The notes under the pieces: generated by a model
Told to the model about the DNA's origin: nothing
The model's input: only the letters and a program-made list of their open reading frames with translations
The model's database searches: none
Translations under genes and position numbers: made by a program
Assembly: GCA_008636105.1 (NCBI GenBank)
Contig: VSDH01000017.1
Coordinates: forward strand, 1-42,139
Direction of reading: 5' to 3'
DNA from: Candidatus Scalindua sediminis
GTDB lineage: Bacteria; Planctomycetota; Brocadiia; Brocadiales; Scalinduaceae
DNA: 42,139 nt
Part shown: one piece after another, positions 6,642-14,765 of the stretch
Layout: each line of letters starts with the position of its first letter
Position numbering within the stretch: position 1 is the stretch's first letter

Positions 6642-9600
6642 TTGTTCTTTAATCCTCTTTCAAAGAAAATGTACAATATGGGAAGTACTATAAGCGTAAG
6701 TAAAGTTGCCGTAATCAAGCCGCCAATCACTACGGTAGCAAGAGGTTTTTGTACTTCTGCGCCCGGTGAGTTTGAAAGAGCCATCGGTAGGAATCCAAAA
6801 GAAGCCACGGATGCTGTCATCAACACGGGCCTTAATCGCATGTTTGTTCCCTTTAATATCCGCTTGTACAGATTATTAATTCCATCTTTTTTCAGGCGGT
6901 TAAATTCATTAATCAGCACAATTCCGTTTAACACAGACACTCCAAACAGGGCTATAAAACCTATGCCTGCAGAAATACTAAAAGGCATTCCTCTTATGTA
7001 CAGGGCAAATATGCCACCGATAGCGGATAATGGAATCGCCGTAAAAATCAACAGTCCTTGTTTTATAGATCTGAAAGTAAAGAAAAGCAATACAAAGATC
7101 AACAATAAAGCTACCGGAATTGCAACGGAAAGTCGTTGCCTTGCTTTCACAAGGTTCTCAAATTGTCCTCCGTAAGTTACATAATAACCTGCAGGAAGAT
7201 TGATACGTGCTTCAATTTTTCGCTTAATTTCGTCTACAATACTTTCCACGTCCCTGTCTCTCACATTGAATCCGATGGTAATTCTTCGTTTAGTATCATC
7301 CCGTTGAATTTGATTAGGACCTTCTTTAAGGGAAATTTCTGCCACCTGATCTAATGGAATTTGATTGCCGGAAGGCGAATTGATGTAAAGGTTTTTTACA
7401 TTATCTAAACCTTTACGATCGCTTTTAGCCAGGCGAACTACTAAGTCAAATCTTCTTTCTCCTTCAAACACTAATCCTGCCGATTCTCCGGCAAAGGCTG
7501 TTTTGATGGTCCTGTTAATGTCTGCAATATTTAGCCCGAATTTAGCTATTTTACTTCTATCGAATTTTACCACAATCTGTGGCAACCCGGTTATTTTCTC
7601 AATATAAAGATCACGGGCACCTTTTACTGTTTTAACAATATTACCCATTTTGTCAGCGTATTTACTCAGTACATCCAGGTCTTCTCCATAAATTTTAAGT
7701 ACTACATCTTGTCGGGCTCCGGTCATTAATTCATTAAACCTCATTTGTATTGGCTGTTGAAAACCAAAAGAAACTCCTGGTATTACGGATAAAGCTTTGC
7801 TCATTTTATTAGCGAGTTCTTCCCTTGTTTTTCCACTGGTCCATTCTTTCTTGTCTTTGAGGATGACCATTAGATCGCAGGCTTCAATAGGCATTGGATC
7901 AGTAGGAATTTCACCGGAGCCTATTTTTGCCACTACTTCTTTTACTTCAGGGAAATTATTCCGCAAAATAGCAGCAGCTTTATTAGAAACCTCTATAGTT
8001 TCAGAAAGTGAACTTCCTGTCATTACACGGGTTTCAATTGCAAAATCTCCTTCTTCTAAAGTAGGGATAAATTCACCACCCATGTTCAGGAAGATTACAA
8101 TGCTTACTACAAAAAGAGTAAATGTCAATGCCAAAGCAGTAGCTTTATTCCTCAGGGCAAGACGGCTAAGCGGATGATATAGTTTGCGGACAACGTTCAT
8201 GATCTTATCGGAAATGTTTCTTTTGTGCTCTGTTTTCTTGCTGAGGAATAAGGCTGACATTACAGGGATATAAGTAAGCGAAAGGATAAGCGCTCCCAGT
8301 ATAGCGAAACTTACCGTTTGTGCCATTGGCCTGAACATCTTGCCTTCTATGCCTACCAATGCAAGTATGGGTAAATACACAATGAGTATGATAATTTGTC
8401 CGAAAACAGCCGAGTTCATCATTCTTCGGGAAGCTTCGTGGACTTGATTATTCATTTGTGTTGCTGATAGTTTCTTTAGTCCCCCGTGATGATGTTTGCT
8501 CATGGTTATCTTCTGGATAACACCTTCAACGATAATGACAGCGCCATCTACAATTAAACCGAAATCAATTGCCCCCAGGCTCATTAGATTGGCTGATACA
8601 CCAAAGAGGCGCATCATGGCAAATGCAAAAAGCATTGCTAAGGGTATCACGGAAGCTACTAATAAGCCTGCCCTGTAGTTACCCAGTAGCAATACCAGTA
8701 CAAAGATAATAATTAATGCACCCTCGATCAGATTTTTGGTAACTGTGCCTATAGCTTTGTTTACCAACTTTGTGCGGTCTAGAAAAGGTTCGATTACAAC
8801 TCCTTCGGGCAATGTTTTTTCAATCTGTTTAATGCGTTCTTTTATATTTCGTATAACTTTGGCAGAGTTTTCACCTTTGAGCATCATCACTATAGCGCTT
8901 ACGACTTCACCTTTACCATCACGAGTCGAAGCTCCGTAACGCACAGCATGTCCATATTGTACTTTCGCCACGTCTCTTATCAGCACGGATGTACCGTCTG
9001 CTTTAGTTTTAACCACAATATTTTCGATATCTTCAAGACTGCCTACCATGCCTTCGCTTCGGATGAAATAAGCGTTGGGTTTTTTGTCAATATAGGCTCC
9101 CCCTGTATTTTGATTGTTTTTCTCTAATGCCGTGAAAATATCACTAATAGTCAGGTTCATACTGCGGAGTATTTCCGGCTCGACGGCAACTTCATATTGT
9201 TTTAAATACCCGCCAAAACTACTTACGTCTGCCACACCGGGCGTTCCGAGTAATTGTCTGCGTACAATCCAGTCCTGAATGGTACGTAAATCCATAGCTG
9301 AATACTTATCTTCGTAACCCTTTTTGGTATGGATTACGTATTGGTAGATTTCGCCTAATCCAGTGGTAATCGGGCCCATTTCAGGTGTACCAATACCTTC
9401 AGGAATTTGTTTCTCTGCATTTACCAGGCGTTCACTTATCTGCTGCCTTGCCCAGTAAATATCAGTTTTTTCTTTAAATACTACAGTTACTACTGATAAA
9501 CCAAAGCGTGAAAAGGATCGGATTTCCTCTATATCAGGAATGGTTGCCATAGTTATTTCTACTGGAAAAGTAATTAATCGCTCTACCTCCTGTGCGGCAA

Positions 9601-9766
9601 GAGCAGGGGTAATCGTAATAACCTGTACCTGGTTATCTGTAATATCCGGAACAGCGTCGACAGGAAGTTGTGTGGCAGAATAGCTTCCCCATGCGATAAG
9701 TCCAAGTACCAGTAAGATTATGATGAGCTTGTTATTTATGGAAAAAGATATGATTTTGTCTATCAT
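6638..9766 (-). CDS. czcA: Heavy-metal RND efflux pump (CzcA family)
   Basis: Proton-driven inner-membrane pump for metal cations, 1042 residues, full length. It starts with a transmembrane helix and PVDAVPDITDNQVQV, the family hallmark. Two large periplasmic loops and two bundles of helices follow. The fourth transmembrane segment reads DFGLIVDGAVIIVEG, with the Asp/Asp/Glu proton-relay set of CzcA-like (divalent Co/Zn/Cd/Ni) pumps rather than the CusA (Cu/Ag) version. It overlaps both neighbours by four bases (czcC stop/czcA start and czcA stop/czcB start), so the order czcC-czcA-czcB is one translationally coupled unit. The exact metal cannot be read from sequence. Confidence 0.93.
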   Translation of the reverse strand: MIDKIISFSINNKLIIILLVLGLIAWGSYSATQLPVDAVPDITDNQVQVITITPALAAQEVERLITFPVEITMATIPDIEEIRSFSRFGLSVVTVVFKEKTDIYWARQQISERLVNAEKQIPEGIGTPEMGPITTGLGEIYQYVIHTKKGYEDKYSAMDLRTIQDWIVRRQLLGTPGVADVSSFGGYLKQYEVAVEPEILRSMNLTISDIFTALEKNNQNTGGAYIDKKPNAYFIRSEGMVGSLEDIENIVVKTKADGTSVLIRDVAKVQYGHAVRYGASTRDGKGEVVSAIVMMLKGENSAKVIRNIKERIKQIEKTLPEGVVIEPFLDRTKLVNKAIGTVTKNLIEGALIIIFVLVLLLGNYRAGLLVASVIPLAMLFAFAMMRLFGVSANLMSLGAIDFGLIVDGAVIIVEGVIQKITMSKHHHGGLKKLSATQMNNQVHEASRRMMNSAVFGQIIILIVYLPILALVGIEGKMFRPMAQTVSFAILGALILSLTYIPVMSALFLSKKTEHKRNISDKIMNVVRKLYHPLSRLALRNKATALALTFTLFVVSIVIFLNMGGEFIPTLEEGDFAIETRVMTGSSLSETIEVSNKAAAILRNNFPEVKEVVAKIGSGEIPTDPMPIEACDLMVILKDKKEWTSGKTREELANKMSKALSVIPGVSFGFQQPIQMRFNELMTGARQDVVLKIYGEDLDVLSKYADKMGNIVKTVKGARDLYIEKITGLPQIVVKFDRSKIAKFGLNIADINRTIKTAFAGESAGLVFEGERRFDLVVRLAKSDRKGLDNVKNLYINSPSGNQIPLDQVAEISLKEGPNQIQRDDTKRRITIGFNVRDRDVESIVDEIKRKIEARINLPAGYYVTYGGQFENLVKARQRLSVAIPVALLLIFVLLFFTFRSIKQGLLIFTAIPLSAIGGIFALYIRGMPFSISAGIGFIALFGVSVLNGIVLINEFNRLKKDGINNLYKRILKGTNMRLRPVLMTASVASFGFLPMALSNSPGAEVQKPLATVVIGGLITATLLTLIVLPILYIFFERGLKNK

Positions 9767-11052
9767 TGTGGTATTAATTTCTTTCCCGACGCAGTTTCAA
9801 GGTTTACGATGGCATTGTTGTAATCAAGCAGTGCATTTAAATATGCTGCTTGTATCTCAATGAGATCACTTTCCACAGTAAGAAATTCAATAAAATTAAT
9901 TTCACCCTCATTGTATGAAATTTCATTAAGTTTCAGATTTTCATTAACCTGTGGCATAATTTCATCTGTAAAAATAGCTATACCTTCTTTTGCTGCCATG
10001 AAAGAATGATATGCAGCCTCCACTTCCTTCTGAATTTCCAGATACTTGTTCTTTATGTTTATGTTAGCTACATCTTTAGCTGTTCGGGCTTTTTTAAGTT
10101 CTGATTGTTTCCTGTCCCATATTGGTATTGATATAGATACCCCTCCACCTACAATATCATCTGTTCCGGATTCCCTTGTAAAGAATCCTGAAAGGTCAGG
10201 ATTTGGAATAATCTCTGCCTTACGCAGGGATATCTCATTTGATGCCCTTTCCTTCTCAAACTCCATTGCCTTTAAGTCAGGTCTTGTCTTGTAGGCAGAC
10301 GTCAAAATGTCTTCCATGCTTACGTGTAACTTCTCATAAGACAGTTTATCCTCGATATTTAATGCTTCATTCCTGGGTTTGCCCAGCAGGAGTTTCAAAT
10401 TCAAGAGACTGTTTTGATAGTTTTTCTTTGCGATAAGAAGTTGTTGTTTTGTCAGTCCATATCTTATTTTTATTGAATTGAGTTCTAAGGCAGATATAGC
10501 CCCTGCCTTATATCTTTCCACCGTTGCACTCCATAGCTTTTCAAATATACCTTCGACATAGCTCTTAAGTTTTACAATTTCTAAAGATGTTAACACCTCA
10601 TAGAAATTAGCCTTGACCTTTGCAATAACATTTCTTTCTACATCAGCAATTTCAAATTTCACCCTCTCTATACCCTTCTCGGCTACACGTATTCGTTTAC
10701 GCCTTTGGCCAAAAACCTCAAATTCTTGAGACAATGTGATGGTATAGTCTGTATCCCTCCCTGTAGATGATGATTCTCTAGCGCCACTTTTGCTTCCCAG
10801 TTTTGGATTTGTAGGTAAAAGCAGTGATGCCTTAATACGGTCAGCATTAGCCACCTCTAACCTCTTTCTTGCAGCAGCGAGCTGTAAGTTGTTTTCAATG
10901 GCCATATTAATACATTCTTCTAAGGTAGCTGTTTTAGTTTTTACCTCAGATTGAGCCATTAATACATTAGAAGTCAAAGCGAGCAAAGCGAGTACAGAAG
11001 ATATTAATATTACGATAGTCGTACATTTAATATGATGTATTGAAACAATCAT
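9763..11052 (-). CDS. czcC: TolC-family outer-membrane efflux channel (CzcC type)
   Basis: The outer-membrane channel subunit of the efflux complex, 429 residues. A signal peptide (about residues 8-33) ends in VLMAQS. Two OEP repeats follow, starting LEECINMAIENNLQLAAARKRLEVA and YKTRPDLKAMEFEKERA, with the typical PNPDLSGFF and GVSISIPIWDR motifs. ATG 11052 has GAGGGG eight bases upstream. It is the first gene of the czcCAB unit; the 170 bases upstream to the small Cys-rich gene probably hold the promoter, but I see no strong box there. Confidence 0.9.
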   Translation of the reverse strand: MIVSIHHIKCTTIVILISSVLALLALTSNVLMAQSEVKTKTATLEECINMAIENNLQLAAARKRLEVANADRIKASLLLPTNPKLGSKSGARESSSTGRDTDYTITLSQEFEVFGQRRKRIRVAEKGIERVKFEIADVERNVIAKVKANFYEVLTSLEIVKLKSYVEGIFEKLWSATVERYKAGAISALELNSIKIRYGLTKQQLLIAKKNYQNSLLNLKLLLGKPRNEALNIEDKLSYEKLHVSMEDILTSAYKTRPDLKAMEFEKERASNEISLRKAEIIPNPDLSGFFTRESGTDDIVGGGVSISIPIWDRKQSELKKARTAKDVANINIKNKYLEIQKEVEAAYHSFMAAKEGIAIFTDEIMPQVNENLKLNEISYNEGEINFIEFLTVESDLIEIQAAYLNALLDYNNAIVNLETASGKKLIPQ

Positions 11053-11222
11053 TTATTACCCCTCGTTAAAAGTTGTATACCGAAAAGTTGCATACATTAG
11101 AGGTGTGCAATTTCCACAATATATAGATCATGTCTGAAAGTGCATACTCGTCAGTGATATTTTGAGGAATTATTAGCGCACTTAAAGTTTAATAATGTAA
11201 AGCTTGAATAAGAATGAAAGGA

Positions 11223-11582
11223 TTAGAGAATTGATTGTGGGGGGTGAAAGATGCCTTTAGGAAATAGTTCGCCGTAAAAAGCGGTTTCAATCAGTTGACA
11301 AGGTTGAAGTTTGTTAAGATGAAAAGCGATTCCTGCTGACAGGTTTTCAATATAAAAATGTGAAAGGGCACAACAGACAGCGCAATGTTGATAAGGCTTA
11401 TTGGGAAGAATCGGACAGTGGTGTTCATTACAAGAGTTCGTTCCTTCCGGGGAAGCAGAATCTATTTCTACTTTGTAGTTAGTATTTTCAAACGAAAAAA
11501 CAAATTCGGGAAAGATAGAGAAAGATAATATTAGCATTAAACAAATCTTTAATACACGAATTCGCTTTGATTTTGTTTCCAT
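11223..11582 (-). CDS. Small secreted Cys/His-rich protein upstream of czcCAB
   Basis: 119 residues, not recognised as a named family. Residues 10-30 are a signal peptide. The exported part holds CNEHHCPILP, HCAVCCALSHF and a C-terminal GIFHPPQSIL. The clustered Cys and His residues suggest metal or redox chemistry in the periplasm, and the HPP tail resembles small DUF2946-like proteins that travel with metal-efflux genes; that likeness is tentative. It has the same direction as the efflux operon 170 bases downstream. A role as a periplasmic metal binder or sensor is inference from context only. Confidence 0.6.
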   Translation of the reverse strand: METKSKRIRVLKICLMLILSFSIFPEFVFSFENTNYKVEIDSASPEGTNSCNEHHCPILPNKPYQHCAVCCALSHFYIENLSAGIAFHLNKLQPCQLIETAFYGELFPKGIFHPPQSIL

Positions 11583-11696
11583 AACCGTTTTAAATAAGTT
11601 TCAAATTTCTAATACTAGAGAAAGTTTTGAAACAACAACTCGGCATATTTTTCTTAAACTGAGATTAATCATAATGTTAATAAATGTCAAGAATAT

Positions 11697-12740
11697 TTAT
11701 TTATATCTTTCTTTGATCTTCATTGACAAGTCGTGAGTCAGTATCATTGCCCTTTCAGCCTCTTCTAAGGGCATTGTGCCAGTACCACAACTAGGAGTGA
11801 TTAAGGAATTTTCATTTATCAACCTTCTCTCAATTCCCTTATTTACCAAAGAATCAATAGCCGATTCAAGCTTCTCAAGCAGGCTATCAGTTGTTGCCTC
11901 GTTAACGTCGTGTGATGTGGGGACAATGCCCCATGCCAGAATTCCGCCTCTCTTGAGAAATGAATCTATTTCTTGCTTATATATGAGCATCTTTTCCATA
12001 TAGCCGTAAGCATCGAAACTTATAATATCCACCTGAGTCTCCATAAGCATAGGCCAGTCAGTATTTCCACAACAATGAATGCCAGCCAATGCATTATGTT
12101 TATGAATTGCCTGAAATATCTCATTTAACGAATCTACAATTTGTTCCTTCTTTAAACTTGCAAATGCAGATCCATAGCTTGAAAGATATGGTTCATCAAG
12201 AAATATAATCTTCGGAATGTTAAACTTAGAGAACTTTTCAATTTGCCAGCATGCCTTCATTGCAAGCAATTTTACGACTGCATCGAAGAGTGTTGAATTG
12301 TGGAGTATAGGAATATCATCCGTGCCTTTAAGGGAGCCTGCTAGCGTAATAGGCCCGACTATTTGCCCTTTAATGGCAATCATGCCTTCGGGTTTTTCTT
12401 CTTGAAGACGCTTGATCATATTCATAAATCCTATAGAAAAATTCTGGCTGATTGAAAAAAGCTCTGCGTCTTCTGACAAATATTTACTATAAAATTCTTC
12501 TAATTCGTCAGTGTTGTCGTCGGGCATATCAACATAAATCTTCCTATCCTCAGGATAGAGTTTTAGAAACGGTAGTCCTTCGGTATATTGAACACACATT
12601 TCTTCTCTCATGTCCCTTTCTGGAAGCTGCGGCCAACATGGTATCTCGGTTAGTGTTTTTAAAACGAGATTGCATGCATCATCAACGTCCTTGTGCGGGA
12701 AACTACCGATAGCTGTGGCTGAAAAATTTCCTTTAAACAA
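11697..12740 (-). CDS. Core-MetE-type methyltransferase (UROD/MetE superfamily)
   Basis: 347 residues, the size of the C-terminal catalytic half of cobalamin-independent methionine synthase, without the N-terminal half. The zinc site is visible: H222 and C224 in AGIHCCGNTDW and C318 in TPSCGTGTM. The opening ATAIGSFPHKD and the strand DIISFDAYGY are also typical. Core MetE proteins are known to make methionine from homocysteine, in studied cases taking the methyl group from methylcobalamin or a corrinoid protein rather than folate. That fits the cobalamin genes nearby but is not proven; other UROD/MetE-like methyltransferases remain possible. It is a single gene, convergent with nothing. Confidence 0.75.
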   Translation of the reverse strand: MFKGNFSATAIGSFPHKDVDDACNLVLKTLTEIPCWPQLPERDMREEMCVQYTEGLPFLKLYPEDRKIYVDMPDDNTDELEEFYSKYLSEDAELFSISQNFSIGFMNMIKRLQEEKPEGMIAIKGQIVGPITLAGSLKGTDDIPILHNSTLFDAVVKLLAMKACWQIEKFSKFNIPKIIFLDEPYLSSYGSAFASLKKEQIVDSLNEIFQAIHKHNALAGIHCCGNTDWPMLMETQVDIISFDAYGYMEKMLIYKQEIDSFLKRGGILAWGIVPTSHDVNEATTDSLLEKLESAIDSLVNKGIERRLINENSLITPSCGTGTMPLEEAERAMILTHDLSMKIKERYK

Positions 12741-12805
12741 TAAATTAGCTCCTCAGTATATATTTGGCATTGATGAAACCTTACTTTATCACTCATGCCT
12801 TGATG

Positions 12806-12932
12806 GGCTGTGTCACAATAGAGAAAAAACATAATACGTCATTCTGAACTTGTTTCAGAATCTAATGATTTCAATAACTTAGCAACCTAAGAGATCCCGA
12901 AACAAGTTCGGGATGACAATTATGACACAGCC
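12806..12932. mobile_element. MITE-like element with terminal inverted repeats
   Basis: The 14-base ends GGCTGTGTCACAAT (12806-12819) and ATTATGACACAGCC (12919-12932) are inverted copies with one mismatch. Inside lie two further inverted arms, GTCATTCTGAACTTGTTTCAG (from 12838, shown in part) and the imperfect complement ending CCCGAAACAAGTTCGGGATGAC (to 12916). Each inner arm is itself palindromic around GAACTTGTTTC. No reading frame is present, so it is a non-autonomous element of about 127 bases. The rest of the gap between the MetE-like gene and thyX (12741-13068) holds nothing I recognise. Confidence 0.6.
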
Positions 12933-13068
12933 TCTCAAGGGGGAGGGAAACTGTCAACCTGAGAAAGTATTTGTTCGGTTTTCTATTTCAGAAAGAGGGT
13001 TTTCTGTGTAATTATCGTTCTTTTTCTTAAATCGAATTCAAAATTACAACTTATAAAATAAAACAAGG

Positions 13069-13800
13069 TTATAATCCTCGAAACTTCTCTCTAACCTCCT
13101 CAAGCTTGCCGCAATACATTTCACCTTCTGAGCAGGGACCAGTTATACAATTCGGACCGGATTTCGAGAAAATACTGGGGAGGATCTCTTTTGCTAACCT
13201 TAACATTTCAGTTGCAAGGTTCCTTATTTCCCACTGTGCACGTTCGCAGCATCTCACACTGAGAAAATGGAGTAATTCTCTGACATTCATAGTAATAATT
13301 ATTTTGGTTTCCGCAGCGTTAGGTAAAACAAAACGCGCATCTTCATTTGATTTCTCGCCAGAATCACCCAATGCTTCAGCAAGTTCATTATACCACTTCT
13401 GGATTTCTTTCATCTTTTCGATAAACCATCCTTTTTTACCCGCGACTTCGATACTTGGTGGTATTATGAAATCAAAACATTCTTCGTCCTTTTCACTGTG
13501 TTTGCCTACGTACCTTTGACTTTGTTGAGAATATGAGGCTAGTCTGTGCCTAACAAGCTGATGCGAACACGCTCTCGAAATACCTTCAACACCGTAAGTG
13601 AACGAAACATGCTCCAGTGGAGATAAGTGGCCTAATTTTAGGAGTTTTGCAACAAATTTTTTATTGTCGGATTTTCCTATTTTCTCCTTGAGTTGTTCTA
13701 CCGAACTAGGGCTGTAGCACAACTTTGCCGCATGCGCTATCACTTCTTCAGGATCTCGTGTATGATTAAGCAAAATTACTTTTAGATTGACTTGTCCCAT
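13069..13800 (-). CDS. thyX: FAD-dependent thymidylate synthase
   Basis: Makes dTMP from dUMP using methylenetetrahydrofolate, FAD and NADPH. It has 243 residues, the normal length. The ThyX signature RHRxxSxxxxSxR is present as RHRLASYSQQSQR near residue 83, and a further ARFVLPNAAET and FLSVRCCERAQWEIR match the family. There is no clear Shine-Dalgarno before ATG 13800, but the protein N-terminus fits. With dut further right it supplies dTTP. ThyX rather than ThyA is common in anaerobes and slow growers. Confidence 0.95.
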   Translation of the reverse strand: MGQVNLKVILLNHTRDPEEVIAHAAKLCYSPSSVEQLKEKIGKSDNKKFVAKLLKLGHLSPLEHVSFTYGVEGISRACSHQLVRHRLASYSQQSQRYVGKHSEKDEECFDFIIPPSIEVAGKKGWFIEKMKEIQKWYNELAEALGDSGEKSNEDARFVLPNAAETKIIITMNVRELLHFLSVRCCERAQWEIRNLATEMLRLAKEILPSIFSKSGPNCITGPCSEGEMYCGKLEEVREKFRGL

Positions 13801-13921
13801 TGTAGTTTTTTTAGTCGCTGTAAAAGTTTAAAGTGTCTAAAATGTGAAGTGAGCTAAAGTTTTGGTAAAAAACAATTTTTTAACTTTAACACTTAAGTCA
13901 CTTCAAACTTGGTTGCCTGCC

Positions 13922-13945
13922 CCCGTCCGTACCGGCACGGGCGGG
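13922..13945. repeat. GC-rich palindrome between thyX and cobO
   Basis: CCCGTCCGTACC is followed directly by its near-complement GGCACGGGCGGG in a local GC-rich patch (about 13915-13970) that stands out from the AT-rich flank. Related GC-rich strings occur at 17266-17300 and 35101-35125. It may be a dispersed repeat or a transcription barrier; there is no T tract. Confidence 0.4.
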
Positions 13946-13987
13946 CGACTTTGCCATTCAGGCGGGTGGCTATATGGTAAACATTCA

Positions 13988-14515
13988 CTAGAATTCTATT
14001 CCTTTCTGCGCTTTGACACCTTTAGAAAACGGGTGTTTGATTTCGTTCATTTCAGTAACTAAATCCGATTTTTCAATTATTTTTTTATGTGCATCCCGCC
14101 CTGTCAGAATTAAGTGTAATCTTTTGGGCTTTTTCTCAAGTAGTGTTAACATTTCCTCAACTGGCAATAGTCCATAGCTGATAACATAGTTAATTTCATC
14201 AAGTATAATCATATCATATTTATCTGACAAAATCTCATCCTTAGCGTGTTTCCATGATTGTGAAATGTTCTCTTTAACTTCTTTATCATACTGCTTTGAT
14301 TTTAGGTGTATGAAGCCCTTGCCCATTGGTTGAATTATGAAATCCGGTGTAAGTCTTTTTATTGATTCAAGCTCTCCATAATCCCACGATCCTTTTATGA
14401 ACTGAAGCATTAGAACCTTTAAGCCTTGACCCACGGCTCTAAGAGCCGATCCCATTGCGGCAGATGTCTTTCCTTTACCATTACCAGTATATATTATTAT
14501 TAATCCTTTTTTCAA
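13988..14515 (-). CDS. cobO: Cob(I)yrinic acid a,c-diamide adenosyltransferase (CobA/CobO type)
   Basis: Transfers the adenosyl group of ATP to the cobalt of corrinoids, giving adenosylcobalamin or its precursors; a cytoplasmic enzyme. It has 175 residues. The P-loop is in YTGNGKGKTSAAMG (residues 9-22). The family blocks RAVGQGLKVLMLQFIKG, MIILDEINYVISYG and LHLILTGRDAHKKI follow in order. The start is TTG 14515; no strong ribosome site is visible. It stands alone between thyX and a divergent gene. It can serve salvage as well as synthesis, and with cobM supports real corrinoid metabolism. Confidence 0.93.
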   Translation of the reverse strand: MKKGLIIIYTGNGKGKTSAAMGSALRAVGQGLKVLMLQFIKGSWDYGELESIKRLTPDFIIQPMGKGFIHLKSKQYDKEVKENISQSWKHAKDEILSDKYDMIILDEINYVISYGLLPVEEMLTLLEKKPKRLHLILTGRDAHKKIIEKSDLVTEMNEIKHPFSKGVKAQKGIEF

Positions 14516-14655
14516 AATGTTAAAGTTTCACTGATATGTAAAAATGTCTGGCCGATATATAACATTGGAAAGATTCTTTAAATTAAGTTCAATAAAATCA
14601 CATGTCTGGTGATTTTGCAAGTCCTTTTTGCACGATTTGCATCTCAGAATGGAGA

Positions 14656-14684
14656 TTGACATGTTTTTTACTATATGATATAAA
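14656..14684 (+). promoter_or_regulatory. Sigma-70-type promoter of the ScdA_N-NnrS gene
   Basis: TTGACA (14656-14661) and TATAAA (14679-14684) are separated by exactly 17 bases. Transcription would start near 14691, 75 bases before the start codon. Confidence 0.65.
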
Positions 14685-14697
14685 TTTTTGTATAGAA

Positions 14698-14720
14698 ATT
14701 AGTAGTTAAATACTACTAAT
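14698..14720 (+). promoter_or_regulatory. Perfect palindrome at the transcription start (operator or 5' hairpin)
   Basis: The arms ATTAGTAGT (14698-14706) and ACTACTAAT (14712-14720) are perfect inverted copies around TAAAT. They fall about 8-30 bases after the predicted transcription start. That is a usual place for a repressor operator. It does not match the FNR/NNR box (TTGAT....ATCAA), so the regulator is unknown. Confidence 0.5.
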
Positions 14721-14765
14721 AGAAACAGTAACTTATACCTTGTCGAGAAAAGGGGAAGGTTGTTG

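Noticed and set aside
6642..7175. 177-codon plus-strand frame opposite czcA
   Set aside because: Antisense shadow of a strongly conserved RND gene; its sequence mirrors the transmembrane codons.
12838..12916. Repeats read as a CRISPR array
   Set aside because: Only one pair of inverted copies, no direct repeats with spacers and no cas genes.
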